Shown piece by piece: positions 26,011 through 37,410 of a stretch of DNA of 64,000 nt. This DNA comes from Erythrophleum ivorense. Its lineage: Eukaryota; Streptophyta; Magnoliopsida; Fabales; Fabaceae. Numbering within the stretch: position 1 is the stretch's first letter; each line of letters opens with the position of its first letter. The position numbers and the translations under genes were made by a program. Under the pieces are notes generated by a model. The model saw only the letters and a list, made by a program, of their open reading frames with translations. It was not told the origin of the DNA and made no database searches. The stretch lies in NCBI GenBank assembly GCA_026724425.1, contig JAIUCV010000023.1:4841958-4905957 (forward strand). Direction: 5' to 3'.

Positions 26011-27089
26011 GGTAGCACCCCACTCTCACACTCACATAACTTTATATTGTTCTGCCCAAATTTAGAGGAGAGAGCTAGGGTTTAGGTGCACCAAAGGGAG
26101 AGAAGAAGAAAGAGAAATCAAGGCAAAAAGGTATGGATTGTTGGTAGTTTTCTATGCTTTCTTCCATTCAAACTTCTTCTCCTCTATTCTCTTTTGTTTC
26201 CTTTGACTAAAATGAAGTTTACGAATCTCTTTTAAGGGAGAAATTAAGGGAAAATTTTAAATTTGGAGGAGCTTGAAGAAGACAAGATTTAAATGAGAAA
26301 AAGCAAGAAAATAAGGTAATTTCTTCTTCCATGGTTGCTATCCCTTCCTCTTCTTCCTCCACCATTTTGCCCCACTCAAGAAACCCTAGGAGGGTTTGAT
26401 TTTTAGGTAGAACCAAGGGTGATTCTTAGAAAAAAGGGTATGGAGATTAAGAATATGCAAAGAGAATTAACAAAAAAAATAATAAAATTTTAATATGCAA
26501 TTTCTAAGGTTTCAAGTGTTCCTTCTAAAATCTAATTTGATCTCTTAATTCCTATGCCTAAATAAGTGTCTGAATGAGCTCCTAAGATCCCTAGAAGTCT
26601 CCCCATGTGCTTCTTCCATCAAGGAAACAAAGCAAGGTCCATGGAGAGCAAAACCCTCGACTGTCTCGGCCTAAGGGAGATTGCATAGCTAGAGAGAGTT
26701 CTAAATTTTTATAAGCCCATTTTTGAGTCATATATAATGAATGAAGATGAGGGGCAGCCTTGGAACAAATTTAGAAACCATAAAAAGTGAGTTGGCCTTA
26801 TATGTTTCATAATATGACCTAAAGAAGCAACATGTAGTTAGGCTCTTGGTTTTAATTGTGTGATGACTCCAAGAGGCTTAAAAGGAGTCAAGAATCATAT
26901 TTAAAAGGAAAGAATAGAGCCTAGAATTTATTTTGAGGAGTGTTACTTCATTAGGTGTATTTATGGAACCATAATGAGGTTTATAAATCAAGCTAGTGTC
27001 TAAGCAAGTTGTGTAGCCTTAGAATTAATTCCATGAACCTAATTGGCTTCCATAAATTGTGTTTAGGCTAAGAGAAATCATCCCCACAA

Positions 27090-29291
27090 TGTAACATCCG
27101 ATTTTTTGAAAATCTAAGAAAACGTAAGGAAACGCAAGAAACGTAACATATGGTTTCTCACTCAACGTACGAAATTCACCGGATATGAAAGGAAGTCCTC
27201 CAAATAAAGTAAATTAAGGTCTAATAAAATTAGAATAATATTCTAGACTGCAAATAATGATGAGTCAAGGCCAGAGGTGCCCTAAAATTGGGGCTAAAAT
27301 AGATGAAAAAAGAAAAGATTAGAAAAATGTCCCGAAGAGTCTCTTAAGGCAAGTACGAGGAGCCAGGGACTAAAATGTAAAGAAAAGTTATATGCCATGC
27401 AAAATGTATAAATTTTTCTAAAGTTCAGGGAACCCTAGTTTCACGCTCTATTCGTGGCTTTAAGCATGAATATCAAAAAATCGAGCAAGAATCTCAGAAA
27501 TCCATGACCCACAGTTAAACTCAGTTTGATGAGATGGGTCTAATGATACCAAGTTATCCGGACGGTTGGCGGGATCCAGTCCGGGATCTGGTTATTCTGA
27601 TCAGTAGTCATGAGCAAAATGGAAAAAAGAAGTTGTAAGAACTATAGAAATAAAAATAGCTAAAGGGCTAAGAAACCCTGAAGGATTTTCAGGGACAAAA
27701 TTGCAGTAAATGAAAAGTTTATAGCACAATCATAATACAGAACGGTGAAAATTACACCTATAAACTTGGGTGTCCGATTGACCTCGAAATTTATGAGGAT
27801 TGAGGTTAAGGGCCCCTGACCCATGTTTAAAGCTTAATATGGCCGGAAAGTAGAGGAAATAATGTTCATAAATTTTAGAAAGTCTAAAGGTATGAATTGT
27901 ACCGTAAAACCTTAATTGGGCTCAGACACTGATTTTTAGACTACTGTAAGGCCCAATAGTTGATTCTAAAGGCCCAATAAGAGAAGAGAAGATATGATTA
28001 GAGTTTTAGAGAAGATGAAACCCAAATGTAAATATAGAATGAAAGAAAGATTTTGTGTATGGAACCAAAGTCTGACCAAGTTCATTAGATTCATCTTCTT
28101 CACCTCCATTCCACCATCTTACTCCATACACAAGGAGGAAAGAAAGAAAAATGTGAAGAGAGAGAGAGAGGGAGAAAAAATGGAAGATGAAGTGAAACCA
28201 AGCAAAACTACCGCCATTCTTCACCAAATTTCTCCATCTTCTCCATCCTCCAACCATTTCCTCCAAAGGGCAGCTGCATATTCATCTTTTCTTCAAGGTG
28301 AAATGTTGCTCTAAGTGGGAAGAGAAGGGATTTAGTGTGAGAAAAGCAAAGGAAGCAAGGCTTAAGCTTAAAGGGGTTTGATGTTGTCTTGGGAACTCCA
28401 AAAGCAAGTAAACCGAGTCCTAAGGATTGAGGAGCAAAGTTTGCTAAGGTAGTAGTTTTCCTCTCTCTTTCCTTAAGCTTGTATGTTTGTATAATGATGA
28501 GTGTTATGCTATATCAAGTTGTCATTTATGCTATAAGATGAGATATGTATGCTTAGATTGTGCCTGGCCTTGTATGAAATTCCTTGTATTGCTATGCGAT
28601 ATGTGGCATCTTCACTGGCATTATGTTATGTACTTGCATGCTTGCTTGTGAATAAGATTGGTTTACTACTACTGAGATTTCATAATCTCACCCTAAATAT
28701 AACCTATGCTAGGTTTGAGTTCAAGCAAAGAAAGAGCAAAGAATGTGGGGACATAAATCGAGGACCTTACTTTTATGCACCACATTTTGTTATGTAATTA
28801 AATATTTTAGATTACTGCATGTATGAGTTATGCTATGACACTGTAAGGTACTCAGGTATGGAAAGTCATGAATATAGTCAACCCTTGAGTAAATAGAATA
28901 TGACTAGCATGCCAAAAACGCAAAAATGCATCTGCATATATAAAGGCAAAATAATAATAACAATATGTCAAGTGAAGGGTAAAATTGTCCAATTTTTGTA
29001 GGGACACTTTAATATGAATTTATACGCATTCTGCTGAGGAAATAGTTTTTCCTTGTAAAGGGCTTAGAGAGCTTGAAGTAGAGCCCCGAACCGACCTCAT
29101 ACGATTTTTTTATAATTAATTATGTATTTTCAAAGTTAGATAATAAATTGGAAATAACCAAACGAATAATGAAATTGTATGAGGAAGCTTTTAAAAGGGA
29201 AAAAATTAATTAGTTCAGGTTTCCATTGACTCCTCTAAGTTTTATATAAGACAATTGTAGTAGGAAAAGTGTTATAAAATAAGGTATTACA
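27090..29291 (+). repeat. 5' LTR of E2
   Basis: TGTAACATCCG at 27090 to GGTATTACA at 29291. Compared with the 3' LTR, about 265 bp (equivalent to about 37290-37560) is replaced at 28055-28080 by a short unrelated word also found at 59104 and 60600. The ACTGAGATTTC/AATCTCACCC hairpin is at 28671-28693. The GC-poor remainder shows no gene. Confidence 0.92.
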
Positions 29292-32200
29292 TTTATGGTA
29301 TCAGAGCAAAGTTTCAGGCTTTCTAAGGTTGTATATGGCTTGAGGATGTGGCTATAAGGCTATGTAAAGGCTTATAGAGTTATGAAATGCCTTATATGAG
29401 GTATCTTGGGTGTGTAAAAGTGACTTATGTTTTTATTTATACTAAAGGAGTTATGAATGGTCATGAGTAAGTGGTCAATTGTGGGTAAGATTGGCCTTCA
29501 GTTCTAGAACAGAGTTAGGTGATCCAACGGCTAGAGCCTTGTAATTTATAATGGCTCGCCGGGATCAGTGGCAAGCTCTGAGCTGCTAGAGAGGCTTGCC
29601 TAAAGAGGTTATGAGAGGCCTAATCTCCCTAAATGCCACACTCAAACCAGAGCAAGTAGTGAGATAACACAGTATGCAATAAAGCTGCTACCGCACAGAG
29701 TAAGGGTTAAGAGAGTTATTTCCTCTTAGCCATGACACCCAGATATTATGATGATGTGAAGAGCCCAAAAAAGCAATTCCCTCAAACCAGAGGTTTGAGT
29801 TATAAGTTACACTTCATAGAGCCTCAACAGCCCAGAGGTCGTAGTTAGTTATGTATATGTATAAGTAAAGCAAGAGGTGAAATCCTCTAGCTTTGATGAT
29901 GGATTGCAAACAGAGATGGTGAGGCTCAGATCACGTAGCTAAAGAAAAGCTCCTAGTTATAGCAGAGTGTACTATGACATGAGAGGCCTTATTGGTCATA
30001 TTCAGGCTAACATGAGAAATGAGCTACTATGGGGTCAATCGATGCACAGAGAGCAGGGATCCTTAATATAAGTAAAGAAAAAGAACAGTAAATGGTCAAA
30101 AAAAAATTAGTAAGTAACTTGTGATTAGTGGGCCTAATAGTTGAAACTAAGAAGGAAACTCTTAGATAATATCAAACACAAGAACAATAACGTTGTTGAG
30201 ACCCGCCTATGAGGCGTTGACTCTAACCTAAAATGCTACTCTATGAAATACTAAATGACAGAGATTCAGAAGAGAAGTAAGAATAGGTTAAGAAGTACTA
30301 AGTTCATTGTAAGTCCACCTTCTCTCATGCATGGATATGTGTTTAGCTTATTTTAGAATGTGTGTATATATATTTTCAAGCTATGAAAAGTATGCTAGCA
30401 TGCCTTTACATGTCATGATCCTTAATGCTATGTTATGTTTTAAATGAATCCATGATGTTTGTATGAGTTTGCTTGAGTGAGGAGAGGCCAAGAACTCTTC
30501 CTTTTGGTGAGGATGAGCCAAGAACCCTTGAGCTTGGTTGAGATAAAGCAAGGAGTCTCCCAATAGCAAAGTGGGCTCCCAAGAGTATGGTTGAGTCCAA
30601 AGCTCTTAAAGAATGGGTGAGGCAAGTCCAAAACCCATGAGGAGAAGTGTGAGGCCAATCCAAATACTTGGAAAACTCTTGAATGTCTTGTATGATTAAT
30701 TCACATGCTTTAGTAGTGACTAAATGAGTAGACTGAGCATAGAAAAGTAAGCAGATAGGGGTCCAATAGTCAGTCCGATGAGCTCCCTAATATGAGAATA
30801 ATGTAGGGTTAAGGCATATGAGTAATTAAAGCACCCAATAGAGCATAAGTCTTCAGTAAGGTAGAATACAGACGTTGAAGGTCTTGGATTGGGTTAATGA
30901 AACCCTAAAATCAGTATACTGTGCTCCTGGGGAAAAGACCAAGAGGTTGAACAGAGAGAAAGCCTAGCTCCGATATGAAGGTAGAAACGAGTTGAGACAA
31001 ATAATGAGTGCCTTAGTACCCTCAGAGAAGCTCGAGGGAGCTAGAGACTACCTAAGAAGGTGAGTCTTTGCATTATATAGAGAAAGAGTGTAAGTCAAGA
31101 GCGCCATAAAAGGTAATTCCTGGGATTTCATGAAATATAATTTTCCTACAAAGGAATGCTCTAGTTAAGAGCAAAGTAAGAGTAAGAGCAAAAAGTAGAT
31201 CCCTTGATGTTATAAAGAGTAAATAAGTAAAGAAACTCGGGAAAATGTAAGTGCTCTTGAGTGTAAAGAAACTTGAACTGGCAACAGAAACAGCTAGTAG
31301 TAGAACATCCTCTTACTCAAGTAAGAGGATAAGAAAGGTAAAAAGGGAAAGAAAATATGACAGTGTTCAAGCCGAGGATATAATAAATTGAGAATAGATA
31401 TTAAGTTAATGTGCTTAAGTGTTTAAGAAAGCACACTTGTCCTTGGCATAGATGCCCTTCTAGCATGATACTGCCCGAAGTAAAAATAGTAGGGCAATGC
31501 AGAGAGATCCCAAGATATAGTAGAGAAAGAATCCTACTTTCCCCAAGCACTCTATGAGAATAGGGCAAATAGAAAGAAGAAAGAGAGGGATACTTTAGAT
31601 TATTGGGAAACCTGCAATATATAGGCGATAGTGGCTTTGAGCTCAATCATGAGGCACCCATGTATTAATGTTTGATGTTATGGTTTGCTCGCAACAATGG
31701 TTGCATGATATCAGGCCTAATCAACCTAATAGTAATGTGACTTGAGTGCGTAGCAAACAAAGACATCAATCACCAAAGTGTCCCGATAATCGAAGGGTAT
31801 CCTAGTTAGTCAAAGAATGAGATGAGTTAGAAAAGAAAGGTCAAGGGATTCTAGTAATATCAGAATAGTGAGAAAAGCATGCACAAAGGAATCTCTAGTA
31901 GAGAATGTCTAGATTCAGTATGCATAGCCTGAGTCCCTTATAATATGTGTAAATGAAATGAATAGGAACCAGTGCATAGCCTCTCTCCTACCATAAACAT
32001 TAACCACACCCAGAGTGTGAGATGCCCTAGTGCCAAAGCACTCAAAAGCAAAACATGGGCATAATAAGTAACTGCAAGATATGAGAGGAAAAGATAAACA
32101 AGTACAGTTAAAGAAGTAAGTTAATAGAGTGAGAAAAGAAAGAGGCTGAAGTAGGAACCTGAGGATCCCATGAGGAGTAATTAGTGAAAAATTTAAAATG

Positions 32201-33143
32201 CTCCCTAATATCAGCATGATGGGATCCTGGAGAATCAGATGTGACATAGAACCCACTTGCCATGAAGAGCATAATGTACATCTGAGTTTAGCCTCAACTA
32301 TTATGAGCAATGGTTACCGGACTTGGTGAGCATGTATTTTACTATTAAATACAATGATCTTAGGCTTTGACGTCTCCCAAAGATGGATCGCAGTAGATCC
32401 TAGCATAGCACAGCGGGTTGCAGTAGACCCTAGCAGGGCTCTGAGAGGTCGCAGTAGACCTAGGGGTCACGGTAGATCTCACAGAGTTACAAAGAGCCCT
32501 AGCCACAGCATGATAGTTCTCTGGTAGAAATGACAGCCTTAGATAGTTTTACATAGTACTTAGTCTCAGAGACCAGTACAGTTTCAGCTAGCTTTTATCT
32601 CAGAGACTAGAGACCTCCTGAGTCTGGTAGATTATTGCTACAGAGATATGAAGGCTTTACTCAGATAGTTATACCACTGACTAGATCTCTCTAAAGATAA
32701 GCACAGTGTATGGGATAAAGAAAGCAAGAAAGTAGCCTTTCAGAGCTAAAGCCAGATAAACTACTACCCAATAGATATTAGCCCTGACCAGGGGATAGAG
32801 AGATCCCTATATGCTAGCTTATATATTCAGAAAGGGGTCAGATGCTATTGTAAATAAGGTAAGTGGTACAGTATGTCTCCATTAATCGAGACTGTGAGTA
32901 TAGGTAGCATCCCACTAGAATTCAGCAGTAGTCAGTGGTAGTTACTCTTCGATGTTAGTACTGGAAAGAGTAAGAGCATAGTGATCAGTTATTTAGCCAA
33001 AGAGTTATATAAGCCCTCTCAAGTGAACAAAGAGAGTAAATCATAGTTTAGACTTAAAAAGACCAGTTAACAAGGATATAAGAAAGGTCAGATGAGAATG
33101 TACCCCAAATTTCGAGGACGAAATTTATTTAAGGGGGGAGAAA
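29292..33143 (+). mobile_element. Non-coding internal region of E2
   Basis: Begins with PBS TGGTATCAGAGCA (29296-29308) and ends with a polypurine tract (33131-33143). It contains only a gag vestige near the start. Colinear with the minus-strand E0 internal region, including a stretch with repeated GTAGA(T/C)C words at 32385-32480. Open frames seen here (for example 31915-32310 minus) are short and lack recognisable domains. Confidence 0.88.
29521..29600 (+). pseudogene. Gag N-terminal vestige in E2
   Basis: Translation gives DPTARAL, a stop, then FIMARRDQWQAL. This aligns with the IALQFIMALLDQQQA segment of the gag at 11029-11555 and the equivalent in E1. It suggests that E2 descends from a coding Tekay-like element that lost nearly all of gag-pol. 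Confidence 0.6.
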
Positions 33144-34616
33144 TGTAACATCTAATTTTCTAAAAATCTAAGAAAACGTAAGCAAACGCGAGAAACGTAA
33201 CATATAGTTTCTCCCTCAACGTACGAAATTCACTGGATATGAAAGGAAGTCCCCCAAATAGAGTAAATTAAGGTCTAATAAAATTAGAATAATATTCTAA
33301 ACTACAAATAATGATAAGTCAAGGCCAGAGGTGCCCTAAAATTGGGGCTAAAATAGATGAAAAAAGAAAAGATCAGAAAAAGGTCCTAAAGAGTCTCTGA
33401 AGTCAAGTACGAGGAGCCAAGGACTAAAATGTAAAGAAAAGTTATATGTGGGGCAAAATGTATAAATTTTCCTAAAGTTCAGGGAACCTTAGTTTCACCC
33501 TCTATTCGTGGCTTTAAGCACGAATATCAAAAAATTGGGCAAGAATCTCATAAATCCGTGACCCACAGTTAAACTCAGTTTGATGAGACGGGTCCAATGA
33601 TACCAAGTTGTCCAGATGTGTAACATCCAGTTTTCTGAAAATTCAAGAAAACGTAAGGAAACACGAGAAACGTAGCATATGGTTTCTCCGTCAACATACC
33701 AAATTCACTGGATACAAAAGGAAGTCCCCCAAATAGAGTAAATTAAGGTCTAATAAAATTAAAATAATCTTTTAGACTACAAATAATAATGAGTCAAGAC
33801 CAGAAGTGCCCTAAAATTGGGGTTAAAATAGATGAAAAAAAAAGGATCAGAAAAAGGTTCCGAAGAGCCTCTGAAGTCAAGTATAAAGGAGTTAGGGACC
33901 AAAATGCAAAAAAAAAAATTATGAGCAGGGCAAGATGTATAAATTTCCTGAAAGTTTAGGGAACTCTAGTTTTACCCTATATTCGTGGCTTTAGGCATGA
34001 ATATCAAAAAATCGGACAAAAATCTCATAAATTCGTGACCCATGGTTAAACTCCAATTGATAAGACGGGTCCAATAAAGCCAAGTTATCCAAATGGCCGG
34101 GTGGGATCCGATCCAGGATCTAGTTAGCTCGATCAGTAATTATGAGCAAAATAGAAAAAAGAAGTTATAACAATTACAAAAATAGAAATAGCTAAAAAGC
34201 TAAGAAATCCTGAAGGAGTTTCAAGGATTAAATTGCAACAAATAAAAATTTTATAGCATAATCATAATACAGAACGGTGAAAATTACACTTATATACCCG
34301 GGTGTTTAATTGACACCGAAATTTATGAGGATTGAAGTTAAGGGCCCCTGATCGATGTTTAAAGCTCAGCATGGCCAGAAAGTAGAGGAAATCATATTTA
34401 TAAATTGTAGAAAGTCTAAAGGTAGGTATTGTACCGTAAAACCTTAATCTGACCCGGATACCGATTTTTAGATAGCTGTAAGGCCCAATAGCCGATTCTA
34501 AAGGCCCAAAAGAGAAGAGAGGATATAATTAGGGTTTTAGAGAAGATGAAACCCAAATATAAAAATAAAATAAAATAAAATAAAGAAGAAAATGATTTTA
34601 GTTGTTTTAAAGAACT

Positions 34617-34712
34617 AACCATGGTTAAGTTGGAAACTAACTATGGTTAAGTTAAAAGTTGACCATGGTTGAGTTAAGGAAATTAACCATGGTTACTAAC
34701 CATGACTTAAGG
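34617..34712 (+). repeat. Short tandem repeat of ACCATGGTTAAGTTAA-type units
   Basis: About four imperfect copies of a 20-29 bp unit built around (A/T)ACCATGGTTA and AAGTTA. The equivalent block is at 37318-37410 in the E2 3' LTR. It is missing from the E2 5' LTR, inside the replaced segment. Confidence 0.75.
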
Positions 34713-35163
34713 GCTAAGAAAAGACTTCCAAGTGTGTGGCCAAGAATTTTTGGAAAAAGATATGTAATTATGAAATTAGAAAAAATCAAAAGAAAAAGGA
34801 ATGGAAAGTTAAGATTTGATCTTGAAAAGATTGATCCAAGGGTCCAAATTTAGTGTGACCATTTAACTTCATTAGATTCATCTTCTTCACCTCCATTCCA
34901 CCATTTTCATGCCACACACAAGGGAGAAAGAAAGAAAACCGTGAAGAGAGAGAGAGAGGGAGAAAAAGTGTGAGAAGAAGTGAAACCAAGCAAAATTACC
35001 ACCATTCTTCACCAAATTTCTTTATCTTCTCCATCCTCCAACCATTTTCTCCAAAGGGCAGCTGCATATTCATCTTTTCTTCAAGGTGGAATGTTGCTCT
35101 ATGTGGGAAGAGAAAGGATTTTAGAGTGAGAAAAGCAAAGGAAGCAAGGATTAAGCTTAAAAA

Positions 35164-35856
35164 GTAAGTTTTCTCCACCTTGCACTTGAAAATCACATGT
35201 TTTAAGTTAGTTTTGTTAAACCTTAGTTATGAGTCACTTTTGGACAGAATATGGATCATTAGAAATTGATTTTATATGTTGAATATGAAGGCCTAGGAAT
35301 GGAGTTTATATATTGGCTATGAGGGCACATGAGCTCATCCATTTTGTTGTTTGTTGGAGCCTTGAAAAACACAAAGCTTGTAAATTTTTGGGAAAATGAA
35401 AATGTTGGGGAGATGCTGTCCGAATTTTCCCAAAATTTTTATGGTGTTTTCTCAATGTCTTAAAGTCATGTATACCAAATTTCATGCCCTAAAACATAAA
35501 GGAAGAGGCTATGAAATTTTTAGAACCAAAGAAACTCACTTTAGGATCTAAAACGGAGCTAGCTTATGTTATGACAAAACGTGTTGTTGGGGCTGGAACT
35601 TGATAATTTTATCCTTTCCAATGGATTCAAAAGGGTGTTTTTAGCTAGGAATACCTATAGGAAAGCCCCCAAAACCCATGAAATAAAATTCCTAAATTTT
35701 GGCCAAGTAATGCATACTATTCGACTATAGTGCATTGGAATGGAAGGAGTTGGATTTCTCCAATTCCAATGGTCCCATGAAGTTTAAAATGGGCTATATT
35801 ACTCTAGGATTTTTAGTCTATGTGTTGATTATAATGAATTATCGTTATGATTATAG
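35164..35856 (+). other. Intron-like segment in LTR (GTAAGT...TTATAG)
   Basis: The solo LTR contains this 693-bp segment starting GTAAGTTTTCT and ending GATTATAG. The two E2 LTRs are continuous across the site: AAGCTTAAA then GGGTTTGAT at 28364-28382 and about 37845-37862. The missing piece therefore coincides with consensus donor and acceptor sites, to within one or two bases. The simplest reading is an LTR-borne (R/U5 leader) intron, removed by splicing before reverse transcription in the E2 lineage. A chance deletion is the alternative. Confidence 0.6.
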
Positions 35857-37317
35857 GGTTTGATAATTGTTTGGAAACTCTAAGAGCAAGTGAACCGAGT
35901 ACTAAAGCTCGAGGAGCCAGATTACTAAGGTAGTAGTTTTCCTTTCTCTTTCTTTAAGCTTGTGTGTTGGTATAATGATGAGTATTATGTTGTACTAAAT
36001 GGCATTGATGCTATACGATGAGACATGTATGCTAGAATATTGCTTGGCCTTGTATGAAATTCCTTGCATCACTATGTAGTATGTGATACCTTGATTGGCA
36101 TTATGTTATGTACTTATATGCTAGCTTGTGGATGAGATTGGTTTACTACTACTGAGATTTCATAATCTCACCCAAACATAACTTATACTAAGTCTGAGCT
36201 CAAGCAAAGAAAGGGCAAAAGGTGTGGAGGCATAAGCTGAGAACTTTACTTTTATGTATCACATTTTGGCCATGTAATTAAGTGTCTTGAATTCTTGTAT
36301 GTATAAGTTATGCTATGGTGTTGTAAGGTACTCAGGAATGTAATAGAGAGCCATGTATATACTCGACTCTTAAGTAAAGAGAATACGACTAGCGTGCCTA
36401 GAATGTAAAGATACATGCACTCACGTAAGGACAAATCAATATAAATATAATAATATGTTAAAGGAGGGGTAAAAATCATCCGATTTTTGTAAGGATATTT
36501 TTATACGAATTCATATGTATTCTGTTGAATAAGTATTTTTTCCCTTATAAAGAACTTAGAGAGCTTGAATTAGAGCCTTGAACTAACCCTATACGATTTT
36601 TCTATAATTAATTGATTGATTTCAAAGTTAGAAAATATTATGGGAATGACCAAATGAATAGTAAAATTGTATGAGCAAGTTCAGAAAACAAATGTTGGGG
36701 AAGAAAATTTTCATTAGTTCAGGTTTCCAATGGCTCTTCTAAGTCCTATATGAGGCATCAATAGTAGGAGAGGCGTTGTATGGGGAGGTTTTACAGGATG
36801 GCCGGGCGGGATTCGGTCCAGGATTTGGTTATCTCGATCAGTAGTCATGAGCAAAATGGAAATAAAAAGTTGTAAGAACTATAGAAATAAAAATAGCTAA
36901 AGGGCTAAGAAACCCTGAAGGAGTTTCAGGGACAGAATTGCAGTAAATGAAAAGTTTATAGCACAATAATAATACAGAACGGTGAAAATTACACCTATAG
37001 ACCCGGGTGTCCGATTGACACTGAAATTTATGAGGATTGAGGTTAAGGGCCCCTGACCCATATTTGAAGCTTAATATGGCCAGAAAGTAGAGGAAATAAT
37101 GTTCATAAATTTTAGAAAGTCTAAAGGTATGTATTGTACCATAAAACCTTAATTGGGTTCAGACACTGATTTTTAGACTACTGTAAGGCCCAATAGTTAA
37201 TTCTAAAGGCCCGATAAGAGAAGAGAAGATATGATTAGGGTTTTAGAGAAGATGAAACCCAAATATAAATATAGAATGAAAGGAAAAGAAGAAAAAGATT
37301 TTAGTTATTTTAAAGAA

Positions 37318-37410
37318 TTAACCATGGTTAAGTTAAAAACTAACTATGGTTAAGTTAAAAGTTGACCATGGTTGAGTTAAGAAATTAACTATGGTTACTC
37401 TCCATAACTT
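37318..37410 (+). repeat. Short tandem repeat of ACCATGGTTAAGTTAA-type units (E2 3' LTR)
   Basis: Counterpart of 34617-34712, with four imperfect units around CCATGGTTAAG and AAAGTTGACC. Confidence 0.7.

Larger units (their letters stand above)
33619..36795 (+). repeat. Solo LTR (plus) inside the E2 3' LTR
   Basis: TGTAACATCC at 33619 to GGTTTTACA at 36795 (3177 bp), flanked by AGATG (33614-33618) and GGATG (36796-36800), a one-mismatch target duplication. It is the same family as the E2 LTR, but carries an extra ~693 bp at 35164-35856 with GT...AG ends that E2 LTRs lack. This is the deepest nesting level in the window. Confidence 0.88.

Noticed and set aside
28006..28314. Open frames of 86-106 residues on both strands in the E2 5' LTR
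   Set aside because: Low-complexity GA-rich LTR leader. The frames are mirror images and not preserved in the other LTR copies.
31915..32310. 131-residue minus-strand frame in the E2 internal region
   Set aside because: Antisense to the element, no domain, and no equivalent frame noted in the homologous E0 region.
34617..34712. CCATGGTTAA repeats as a possible origin or protein-binding array
   Set aside because: Present only in this LTR family and dispensable (absent from the E2 5' LTR). No independent support for function.
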